From Marinomonas sp. THO17 (GTDB taxonomy: Bacteria > Pseudomonadota > Gammaproteobacteria > Pseudomonadales > Marinomonadaceae), in contig NZ_AP031575.1 in NCBI RefSeq assembly GCF_040436405.1, positions 1,816,501 to 1,880,500 on the forward strand: a stretch of 64,000 bases of DNA. The letters run 5' to 3'. Under the pieces are notes generated by a model. That model did no database searches. It was not told the origin of the DNA and saw only the letters and a program-made list of their open reading frames with translations. Below are positions 17,709-24,543 of this stretch, piece after piece (positions within the stretch are counted from its first letter, which is position 1; each line of letters opens with the position of its first letter). A program made the translations under genes and the position numbers.

Positions 17709-18053
17709 TTAACTAGCAGTCCACTTTTTTGCTTTTGCTGATTCAATCAAAACCTTTACTGGCAACGGCGCAGTGTCTTTAGAGATTTCCTGCTTCCAAC
17801 CTAGAGCATTTAATAAAAACAAAACAGGCCAAACAAAAACTCCTAAAGAAAATCCCTCTGACCCAAAATATGTTTCATTAATGGGTGTAAGATCAACGTC
17901 AAACTTTTCCGAAAACTCTGTCAGTAATTCACTTCCATCATCACCATCAACACCAAGTTCCTCATTTATCAATGTATCTGGTGTAATTTGTGAAGGCTTG
18001 GTGCCAGTTTTATCAGCAACAAAGTTAATAACCTCTTCCTGTATATCCATCAA
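17709..18053 (-). CDS. DUF1493-family protein, putative immunity partner
   Basis: 114 residues. The first 70 look like an acyl-carrier-like helical domain (VINFVADKTGTKPSQITPDT, then NEELGVDGDDGSELLTEFSEKF), which is the DUF1493 signature. The second half has a hydrophobic stretch (GVFVWPVLFLLNALGW). It starts three bases after the toxin-like gene stop. DUF1493 proteins are found beside PAAR/Rhs-type effectors, so an immunity role is plausible but not demonstrated by the sequence. Confidence 0.7.
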   Translation of the reverse strand: MMDIQEEVINFVADKTGTKPSQITPDTLINEELGVDGDDGSELLTEFSEKFDVDLTPINETYFGSEGFSLGVFVWPVLFLLNALGWKQEISKDTAPLPVKVLIESAKAKKWTAS

Positions 18054-18056
18054 ATA

Positions 18057-18635
18057 TTATTCTCCCGGTCTCACACAAGTAGCAACACATTGATCCAATG
18101 CCCTAACATCAGGGAACAACGATGCTGTGCCGACTATAGGTACAACACGACCTGCAAAAGTACCAACTTTAACTGTTCTTGCAGATATACCTTGCTTCAA
18201 AGTTGGCGCGGGCACTCGTCGTGGAAAACGAAGATTACCAAATATTTTACGAAAGAACTTTGATGCTGGTGAAGTTCCCGGTGTTGTTCCACCAGGCTTC
18301 CCATCGGCTGGTAAAACATTAAGGCCGGACGCAGCAACCCCAGCTTTAGCTGCTGTATTAACATCCAAAACTTCTGCTGCACAATCTATCGTACATTGAG
18401 CAAACTTTGCAGGGTCGTTTATCAATGCGCCAATATCCTTGATTAAATGTGGCTCCGTTTGCCCCTTTTGTGCATTAGCCACATCGGCAAAAATGCCTAT
18501 CCCAGACACCATTCCAGCAAAGTCTAACACAGTTTGAACGGAATCCCAGAAGCTGTAGGCTGGCTCTGGTGTCTGTTCTGTTTCTTCTCTTTGTATCGGA
18601 GACACCACCTCGGGCGCATCCTCATTGACGGTCAC
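18057..18635 (-). CDS. Polymorphic toxin cassette, full pre-toxin start with a basic/hydrophobic end
   Basis: 192 residues. Residues 1-55 are the shared start (MTVNEDAPEVV..., PAYSFWDSVQTVLDFAGM, GIFADVANAQKG). The rest is a distinct end: DPAKFAQCTIDCAAEVLD, a Gly/Pro linker, RFPRRVPAPTLKQGISARTV, then a hydrophobic GRVVPIVGTASL segment and DVRALDQCVATCV. The C-x3-C pairs and the hydrophobic helix suggest membrane interaction, but the activity is unknown. It is the only cassette open from the shared start to the end. The GTG start has no clear ribosome binding site. Confidence 0.6.
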   Translation of the reverse strand: MTVNEDAPEVVSPIQREETEQTPEPAYSFWDSVQTVLDFAGMVSGIGIFADVANAQKGQTEPHLIKDIGALINDPAKFAQCTIDCAAEVLDVNTAAKAGVAASGLNVLPADGKPGGTTPGTSPASKFFRKIFGNLRFPRRVPAPTLKQGISARTVKVGTFAGRVVPIVGTASLFPDVRALDQCVATCVRPGE

Positions 18636-18831
18636 GGTGACGTTTTAATGCCAAAGAAAAGCTATTGAAAAATATTCTGATGAAAAAAACATAGGCATAT
18701 GACAATAAAGGTCAAACGAACCCGCGATAAAAGGCACGAACATGAGTCAAAACAACCAAAGTTGTTTTTCACGCAATGCCATCCGCCACAAATTCAAAAT
18801 GCTCAATTAAACATTTCCCTTAAATCACGCG
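18472..18831. repeat. Island repeat module, copy 3
   Basis: Carries the pre-toxin start (minus), leader and truncated symE start (plus). It continues beyond the symE remnant into a tail (ATTCAAAATGCTCAATTAAA...) that is shared with copy 5 at 33.6 kb but not with copies 1, 2 or 4, so copies 3 and 5 form a subgroup. Confidence 0.85.
18742..18810 (+). pseudogene. symE-like remnant, 22 codons
   Basis: Reads MSQNNQSCFSRNAIRHKFKM then stops. Only the N-terminal tail of the symE-like protein remains. 18811-18973 beyond it holds no gene I can support. Confidence 0.7.
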
Positions 18832-18973
18832 ATTCCAAAAACTCACGCAATCCCAAAAACACACGTCGTACACTATCTCACCTAACAGACTGTTACTTTA
18901 TGGCATTTAATTACCATCTATCCACACATGAGTACACGGTTTTTGAAAAGCGGTGGCTAGCAGATCTATATTA

Positions 18974-19522
18974 CTAATAAGTTCCACAAGACATAAGATA
19001 ACAAGTACTTGTTGGTAGTATACGAATACCATCAAAATCATACTGCTTATCACCTGAGCTAACCTTCAACCCATTCAAAGTAACAGGAAGCTCTTCAGTA
19101 ACTTTTATCAAGAAAGTTTTCTTGACCTGCTGCTCGATGATCGAATGCGCCTTTATTGTCTGTGTTGAACTTTCTGAGGAAAGAAAGATAGGCGAAAGTA
19201 GTCGAAGCGGCTGATCGATTGTCATTGCCCGACCATTTATCAATAACGGAAGCGAGTTAGTAGATTCAACAGTCACTTCTAAAGCAAGCTCCCTATGTAC
19301 ATTTTTGAACTGAAACGGTACACCAGTTTGCTCTTTATCGACTAGGCTATATAGTGTTTTCAGTGTTACAGAGACATCATCACATGCAACACTCAGCACG
19401 CCACTCTTGTCATTCTTATAGACACAGTTATCAGCCTGTATACTCTCACCTTTCTCAATAACAAGGTGACTCGTACAACCCGACAATAATACTAGAACAA
19501 TAATAGGTATGAATGACTTTAT
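18974..19522 (-). CDS. Lipoprotein of unknown function (tandem copy A)
   Basis: About 182 residues from ATG 19522 (MIKSFIPIIVLVLLSGC), giving a lipobox LLSGC; an upstream ATG at 19537 would lengthen the signal. The mature part is strand-rich (CVYKNDKSGVLSVACDDVSVTL, then LPVTLNGLKVSSGDKQYDFDGI) and ends with three cysteines (CYLMSCGTY). The ATG overlaps the stop of the preceding gene, so the two lipoproteins are translationally coupled. Both share a pattern of '...V/TLNGL..SG/D' near the end and look like distant relatives. Their place in the cassette array suggests immunity or orphan immunity, an inference. Confidence 0.6.
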   Translation of the reverse strand: MKSFIPIIVLVLLSGCTSHLVIEKGESIQADNCVYKNDKSGVLSVACDDVSVTLKTLYSLVDKEQTGVPFQFKNVHRELALEVTVESTNSLPLLINGRAMTIDQPLRLLSPIFLSSESSTQTIKAHSIIEQQVKKTFLIKVTEELPVTLNGLKVSSGDKQYDFDGIRILPTSTCYLMSCGTY

Positions 19523-19524
19523 CA

Positions 19525-20055
19525 TCAGCAGTTCCACGGTGTGAGAATAACATCGCTCACTTTCTCAAAAACAATGTCTTTTACAAGATAGGTTACGCCA
19601 TCACTTGTTATGGTTAACCCACTCAGGGTAAATAAATCCTGATACTTACCAGCCACCCTTATAGTGACACTGCTTAAGTAAATATCATTTGAGTCGTTTG
19701 GGGAAAACAAAGAAGATTTCGAGTACTTGGTTAGCAAAATTTTGGCTTTTTTACCGTCATGACTTACCAGCAAATCATCACTTATGGTGGCATGGGATGT
19801 TTTAGAACGTGTAAAAACAAGTAATGTTTCATCTATTTGATCAGAGCGTAAGGTCACCTCTACTACCGTATCTTTCAGATAAAATAATAACATTTCCTCC
19901 GGCCCAGCCTTATAGTGACACAAAGATGGCACAACCTTAGCACCCGACTGGTTAGAAAACGGCTTATTGAAGCTTTTCTGCGTGGCACAGCCGACTAATG
20001 AAAAGGCGAGTAACCATACAAAGGGCTTTAAACATCTCAATTTTTCATAGCTCAC
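19525..20055 (-). CDS. Lipoprotein of unknown function (tandem copy B)
   Basis: 176 residues with a lipobox (LLAFSLVGCATQK). The mature part includes SLCHYKAGPEEMLLFYLKD and VVEVTLRSDQIDETLLVF, and near the end LFTLSGLTITSDGVTYLVKDIVF, which parallels the LNGLKVSSGDKQYDFDGI stretch of the next gene. It is the first gene of the pair, coupled by an overlapping stop/start. I recognise no family. No toxin end is directly upstream, so if these are immunity genes they are orphans. Confidence 0.6.
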   Translation of the reverse strand: MSYEKLRCLKPFVWLLAFSLVGCATQKSFNKPFSNQSGAKVVPSLCHYKAGPEEMLLFYLKDTVVEVTLRSDQIDETLLVFTRSKTSHATISDDLLVSHDGKKAKILLTKYSKSSLFSPNDSNDIYLSSVTIRVAGKYQDLFTLSGLTITSDGVTYLVKDIVFEKVSDVILTPWNC

Positions 20056-20269
20056 TATGATATACCTTTCTAAACCTTAGTAGATTAACGACGTATATAG
20101 CTTTCAATTAACTACCCCATTGAACCCAGCTGATCCATGAGCCTCACTCTTGTTATATGAATTCCAGATTGAGCCGTTTGAAAAACGATTATGTTTTACT
20201 TGTAAAACAGCAAAACACAAAAGCCAGTGACTATAACGCCTTGAATCAAGAACCAAGACAGACAAGTTA

Positions 20270-20345
20270 AAGGTTACCGCCTTCATCAAATCCCCATGCT
20301 TTTACAATATAGGTATCTGAATCCACAACATAATAAATTAAACAC
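20270..20345 (-). pseudogene. Duplicated 3' fragment of the lipoprotein gene at 20399
   Basis: The minus strand reads CLIYYVVDSDTYIVKAWGFD then EGGNL and a stop, nearly identical to the C-terminus of the next gene (CLIYYVVDPETHIVKAWGFD, EGGNPLSCRSWP). It has no start and ends early, so it is a broken partial duplicate. The rest of 20056-20398 shows no further gene I can support. Confidence 0.75.
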
Positions 20346-20398
20346 TGACCCGCAATAACAAGATTGAAAGGTGAGTAGGCGGTTACATGAGCACTAGA

Positions 20399-20788
20399 CT
20401 AGGGCCAAGACCTACAACTTAAAGGGTTACCGCCTTCATCAAATCCCCATGCTTTTACAATATGGGTCTCTGGATCCACAACATAATAAATTAAACACTG
20501 ACCTACCCATGCTTTCATATTGGCGTTGGGTAGCACCTCTTGATCACTTATATGGTAAATAAGGTGACCCGCATGGTCTTTCGTAATATGCGTTAAACCT
20601 TGACCTGCAATAACAAAGTCCCCCCTTACTAACTCACCCGAGTTCTCAAACTTAAAAGGTTTGCTATAAGGTAGTTTTTTACCAATCATGTTATTTTTAA
20701 AATTTACGTAATCTTTATGACCCACTGCACATCCAGCAATTGTACATATACAAAAAAAATAAAAGACACTTAAATATCGAAAATTCAT
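20399..20788 (-). CDS. Small lipoprotein of unknown function
   Basis: 129 residues with a lipoprotein signal (FYFFCICTIAGCAVG). The mature part has GELVRGDFVIAGQGLTHI, a QCLIYYVVDPETHIVKAWGF segment and a C-terminal GNPLSCRSWP, a pattern seen in small outer-membrane or periplasmic lipoproteins of the SmpA/BamE-like size class, though I cannot assign it. Part of it is duplicated just downstream at 20270. Candidate orphan immunity protein by position. Confidence 0.65.
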   Translation of the reverse strand: MNFRYLSVFYFFCICTIAGCAVGHKDYVNFKNNMIGKKLPYSKPFKFENSGELVRGDFVIAGQGLTHITKDHAGHLIYHISDQEVLPNANMKAWVGQCLIYYVVDPETHIVKAWGFDEGGNPLSCRSWP

Positions 20789-20914
20789 ATTCTTACCTAA
20801 TGCGACATTAAATCTACGAACATTTTATTTGGGAGCATCATGTTAAGTGTTTTGAAAAGACAAGTAACACAAAACCAATCAATTGGTTTTGAAAGGATGA
20901 ACTATTCAATCTAG

Positions 20915-21409
20915 TTATTTAGAACAAGGCGCAAGATACTCGGGATTAATTGTTATATTTTCGTCCGTTACCCAATAGGGCCTAAACCACTTAGAAGGCA
21001 TTTCAACACTTTGCACACTGCCTTTCATATTGCCCAAAATAAACCAGTGTCGCCCAGTCTCCCCCATTGCTTTGCTAATTACTTTCTTAACCATGAAAGA
21101 TGTCCCAACTTCGTACATTGCAATATAGTTGTCATCACATACCTTCGCTAGCAATGAAAATCCTGACGAGCATTGAGGCAAAGCCATTTTCATTTCAAGC
21201 TCCTTTTTATCTTTAGGCAAGCAGGCAGTCGCTCCAAAGAAGCCCACTTTAATTCTCTCTGATCCACATCTTGCGTATGAAAAAGAGCTTTTTAATGTCA
21301 TAAAACACTGGCCAGATATTTCACTGGCAATATCCTCATTGGTGCGATCATAAGAAATAATTTCACACCCAGCACAAAGCAAAAGAGGTAATACAATTAG
21401 GTATTTCAT
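20915..21409 (-). CDS. Small lipoprotein, putative immunity protein
   Basis: About 164 residues from ATG 21409 (MKYLIVLPLLLCAGCEI, lipobox Cys15). The mature part contains several cysteines (CFMTLKSSFSYARCGS, TACLPKD, QCSSGF, KVCDD) and ends INPEYLAPCSK. I recognise no family. It lies directly downstream of the truncated toxin copy at 21428, the place of an immunity gene, but the toxin end that should precede it has been replaced, so pairing is unclear. Confidence 0.6.
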   Translation of the reverse strand: MKYLIVLPLLLCAGCEIISYDRTNEDIASEISGQCFMTLKSSFSYARCGSERIKVGFFGATACLPKDKKELEMKMALPQCSSGFSLLAKVCDDNYIAMYEVGTSFMVKKVISKAMGETGRHWFILGNMKGSVQSVEMPSKWFRPYWVTDENITINPEYLAPCSK

Positions 21410-21427
21410 TTTCACCTTAGAAGTCAA

Positions 21428-21873
21428 CTGCCAACTACATATTCAGCAAAATTAGCTGTTCCGAAGAAACGCGGAGTATTAAATCTATAAGCATAATCAT
21501 CGACACTATCGCTAGTGGTCAAGCTACCTCCAAATTTGTCATAGACGAATTTTTCAAAAGCCTGCGCACCTTTTCCTTGGCTGAATAACTGAGACATCCG
21601 ACTATCAGGGCCAAAGTAAAAACTTTGACCATCACCATTTTACAAAACCGTTCCCCCAAAATATTTCAAGAGGTCGACAGGCGACATATTATTGATTTCG
21701 TCCTGAGTCAATCCCTTTTGTGCAATAGCCACGTAGTCAAAGATGCCTATTCCAGCAAAGTCTAACACAGTTTGAACGGCATCCCAGAAGCTTTAGGCTG
21801 GCTCTGGTGTCTGTTCTGTTTCTTCTCTTTGTATCGGAGACACCACCTCGGGCGCATCCTCATTAACCGTCAC
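21428..21873 (-). pseudogene. Degenerate toxin cassette: pre-toxin start and first part of the 15.7-16.1 kb toxin
   Basis: From GTG 21873 the frame reads the shared start but has a stop where the other copies have Tyr (PEPA-stop-SFWDAVQTV), a short deletion at the GIGIF region, then QKGLTQDEINNMSPVDLLKY, a second stop (VL-stop-NGDGQS where the other copy has VLQNG), and it breaks off inside the toxin domain after FGTANFAEYVV. It is about 95 percent identical to the 15.7-16.1 kb copy over the shared part by eye. It is dead, but it shows how that toxin was originally joined to the shared start. Confidence 0.8.
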
Positions 21874-22185
21874 GGTAACGTTTTAATGCCAAGGAAAGGC
21901 TATTGAAAAATGTTCTGATGAAAAAACCTAGGCAGTTGACGAAAAAGATTAAATGAACTTGTCCACTTCCCCATTAATGCCATCTGTTACAAACTCAATA
22001 AGACTAGACAGACCAATATGCAATCCACTTCCACTGGCCACCCGCCTTTAAAAAACGATAACGGCGCAGGCGCTTGGCGTAAAATTTCTTGGATTAATTT
22101 ATGGGGATTTTGGCTTGAACAAGCTGGGTTTGAGATTGGGACGCCTTACACCATTACAGGCTACAACAAGTAATTGATTTTTTTG
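21719..22185. repeat. Island repeat module, copy 4
   Basis: Contains the degenerate pre-toxin start (minus), the shared leader, and a nearly full-length symE copy (plus) whose first codons have been replaced. This is the last module before the ABC/VWA operon. Confidence 0.8.
21976..22173 (+). pseudogene. symE-like gene copy lacking its start
   Basis: Reads NAICYKLNKTRQTNMQS then GAWRKISWINLWGFWLEQAG, FEIGTPYTITGYNK and stops, ending nine codons before the frame used by the 17424 copy. It parallels that gene closely but the MSQNNQSCFSR start is lost. An internal ATG at TNMQS could start a shorter protein. A weak hairpin (22205-22217) follows. Confidence 0.7.
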
Positions 22186-22246
22186 GCAGAGTAAAACAAG
22201 TAGCCCCGCTTTGCGGGACCAGTATTGTTCATACCTTATTTATTTC

Positions 22247-22483
22247 TTAGGCTTTTTTTCGTCGACTAATCCCAATTTTAAACATTGATACAACAGTGAT
22301 CATAAGCAGATAAAAAGGAATATAAAGCAGCCCACCAAAAAGCAACCCTTGCAAAAAATATTGCTTCGTAGAGATTGGTAGACAAAAGTACGACATAAAA
22401 ACAATACCAGATAACAAATAGATCCAGTGTAATCGTTTATTTTTGGCCGTTATTTGCCATAAATTCCATCCCCAAAATATCAA
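22247..22483 (-). CDS. Small membrane protein, probably a truncated immunity gene
   Basis: 78 residues from a TTG, with two or three hydrophobic helices (HWIYLLSGIVFMSYFCL, FGGLLYIPFYLLMITVVSMF) and a basic end SRRKKA. There is an in-frame stop a few codons upstream and no clear ribosome binding site, so it may be the tail of a longer membrane immunity protein. Low confidence that it is expressed. Confidence 0.4.
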   Translation of the reverse strand: MIFWGWNLWQITAKNKRLHWIYLLSGIVFMSYFCLPISTKQYFLQGLLFGGLLYIPFYLLMITVVSMFKIGISRRKKA

Positions 22484-22971
22484 GGGTATTCAAGTGTCAT
22501 TCGGTGTTCAGGTTTATTATAAATTCGACCTGTTAAAAACATGATTCTCGATAGCAGTTTCCAGCTATCATCTGTTAGCATGAGTCTCGGCATTTGGGAA
22601 AGTTAAATTTTTTTTGGCGAAATCATTATAAACGACCCAATTGCTGATTACTTTTCATACCACAAAGATCAATACGCTCTAATTACAAATCATTAATATC
22701 AGGTTCAGAAATTAGTAGTTTTAATCAAAAAGCACCGCTTTTGACACTAGGACTAAATAAAGGTTGTCTTTTTACCAAAATAAGTTAAATTTTTAACTCA
22801 AAGGAATTGAACACTTATTGTTAACGGAAAACTAAAATCAAGCTTGCAACTCCAAGCACCAGCCTTTATACAAATTATTTAAATTTAATCTCACAAACTT
22901 CGGAAAAGTTCACATAAAGACTATGTGCGGCTTTTAACCTTACACTAACAACATCGTCTTTTTTGATCACC
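22484..22971. other. AT-rich non-coding stretch upstream of the ABC/VWA operon
   Basis: No gene supported on either strand. Together with the direct repeats that follow it makes a 579-base leader, long for this genome, so it probably holds the operon's promoter and one junction of the cargo with the toxin array. Confidence 0.5.
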
Positions 22972-23028
22972 GCATTTACAGTAACTGCATTTTCAATAAT
23001 TGCATTTTATTTTGTTGTGTTATTGCAT
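22972..23028 (+). promoter_or_regulatory. Direct repeats before the operon, possible operator
   Basis: GCATTT-type repeats start at 22972, 22987 and 23002, spaced exactly 15 bases, with a fourth GCAT at 23025. They end 35 bases before the first start codon. Regular spacing in the leader of an operon whose first gene is a predicted DNA-binding protein suggests an autoregulatory operator; that link is inference. Confidence 0.4.
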
Positions 23029-23062
23029 GTCGATGTGTAAGGTGATGGTATGTATTTCGTGA

Positions 23063-23710
23063 GTGATAGAAAACGTGGTGAACAAACTTATACCCAATGA
23101 CGCAACGAGAGAGTTAAGGGCCTATTTACTATCTGACTCGGTAACAGAAACCTCTACTGAGTTTGTTCCAATGGCTGCGGCTTCTAGTGTTCTTGGAGTG
23201 ACAACTCAAACAATGAAGTTGCGCATCCGAGAAGGTAAGTTAAATGCCAAGACGTTCTTTGTAATTGAGCCAGACCGCAAATCATGGGCAGGTGTTGAAG
23301 CTGGCTCTTTAAAATCTTTGCTTGAAGAAAAAGAGCGTCGTAGAGCTCGAATTAAACATAATGTCGACTTGTGTGCGAGCAAAGGGGTCTATATGAACTA
23401 CTCACAAGTGATGAATGATGTTGGTATGGATTGGCACAGTCCTCCAGATAGGAAATATATCAATCAAGTACTTGAAGAGATAAACCATCAGTCATTCAAG
23501 GAAACTATCGATGCTGGTTCACCTTGTTTAAAAGGTTGCGTGGTCGTCAGTATTAACGAAGGGATCCCAACCGATTCTTTCTTCCGCTGCGCTGTCGAGT
23601 TGGGTGTTTGCGAGGTGGCTGACATTGAAAATCTTACGCATCGACGTGAATTTTGGCAGGAACAATTTGATTTAACCAAGCAGGTATATGGAGGCAGTTA
23701 TGAGCAGTGA
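23063..23710 (+). CDS. Predicted DNA-binding protein (excisionase/MerR-like helix-turn-helix)
   Basis: 215 residues from a GTG; the ribosome binding site is weak. Residues 37-60 (PMAAASSVLGVTTQTMKLRI and REGKL) look like a helix-turn-helix of the MerR/excisionase kind, followed by a possible wing. A second helical segment (GVYMNYSQVMNDVGMDWHSP then RKYINQVLEEI) could be a second small winged-helix. No effector domain is recognised. It is the first gene of the operon and overlaps the ATPase gene by 11 bases, so it probably regulates or is an integral part of the system. Confidence 0.6.
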   Translation: MIENVVNKLIPNDATRELRAYLLSDSVTETSTEFVPMAAASSVLGVTTQTMKLRIREGKLNAKTFFVIEPDRKSWAGVEAGSLKSLLEEKERRRARIKHNVDLCASKGVYMNYSQVMNDVGMDWHSPPDRKYINQVLEEINHQSFKETIDAGSPCLKGCVVVSINEGIPTDSFFRCAVELGVCEVADIENLTHRREFWQEQFDLTKQVYGGSYEQ

Positions 23711-24533
23711 GCACATTATCCATATAGAAGATGTCTATAAAGGGTATGACGGGAAAGTAATACTGAAAGATATCGATTTGAAAATTCAAGAAGGTGAATT
23801 TTGCTCAGTCGTTGGGCCGTCTGGTTGTGGTAAAAGCACCCTACTTCGCCTGTTACTAGGTCAAGAACTGCCTGATTCGGGCAGTATTCTTTTCGACGGA
23901 AAGCCAGTGATAGGACCAGAACCAAGCCGAGGTGTCGTCTATCAAAAGTACAGTTTATTCCCTCACCTAACGGTGCTAGAGAACGTCATGTTAGGCCCAA
24001 AATACCTTGGCATAAATGGTAAGAAAGCCAATAAAGCCGAGATGGTTGAACGAGCAATGTACTTTTTGAAGCGTGTCAGACTAGACAACGCTGCTGATAA
24101 GTATCCCGACCAACTGTCCGGTGGTATGCAACAGCGTGTTGCAATCACGCAGACACTGATTGCAGAACCCAAATTGCTGCTAATGGATGAACCCTTCGGA
24201 GCATTGGATCCCGATACACGTGAAGAACTCCAAGTTTTTCTGCTGGAACTGTGGGAATCACTTAAATTAACCGTTCTATTCGTGACGCATTCGTTAGAAG
24301 AAGCGTGTTTTGTCGGTACCCGGCTGATTGCACTGAGTCAATACAACAGTTATTCGAGCGCAAAGATTGTCGAGGATCACCTCTTGGATAAAGAGGTCAA
24401 ATCAACAACAAAGGATGACCTCAAATTTATCGAATTGATCACACAAGTGCGCAAGAACGCATTTGACCCAGATATTTTGCAACATCTAGAAGAATTTAAC
24501 TTAAAGCATCCTGATAGCTTTATGACACCTTAA
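23700..24533 (+). CDS. ABC transporter ATPase (TauB/SsuB type)
   Basis: 277 residues from ATG 23700, which has GGAG eight bases upstream; an earlier ATG at 23688 would place that site inside the gene. All ABC motifs are present: Walker A GPSGCGKST (near residue 40), Q-loop YQKYSLFPHL, signature LSGGMQQR, Walker B LLLMDEPFG, and the H-loop FVTHS. It is typical of nitrate/sulfonate/taurine-type importers, energising the permease encoded eight kilobases downstream. The last 40 residues extend beyond the core fold. Confidence 0.93.
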   Translation: MSSEHIIHIEDVYKGYDGKVILKDIDLKIQEGEFCSVVGPSGCGKSTLLRLLLGQELPDSGSILFDGKPVIGPEPSRGVVYQKYSLFPHLTVLENVMLGPKYLGINGKKANKAEMVERAMYFLKRVRLDNAADKYPDQLSGGMQQRVAITQTLIAEPKLLLMDEPFGALDPDTREELQVFLLELWESLKLTVLFVTHSLEEACFVGTRLIALSQYNSYSSAKIVEDHLLDKEVKSTTKDDLKFIELITQVRKNAFDPDILQHLEEFNLKHPDSFMTP

Positions 24534-24543
24534 GGAAGACACT

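Noticed and set aside
20104-20289. Open frame of 61 codons on the minus strand
   Set aside because: It reads the duplicated lipoprotein fragment in the wrong frame; the real similarity is in another frame and is listed as a pseudogene fragment.
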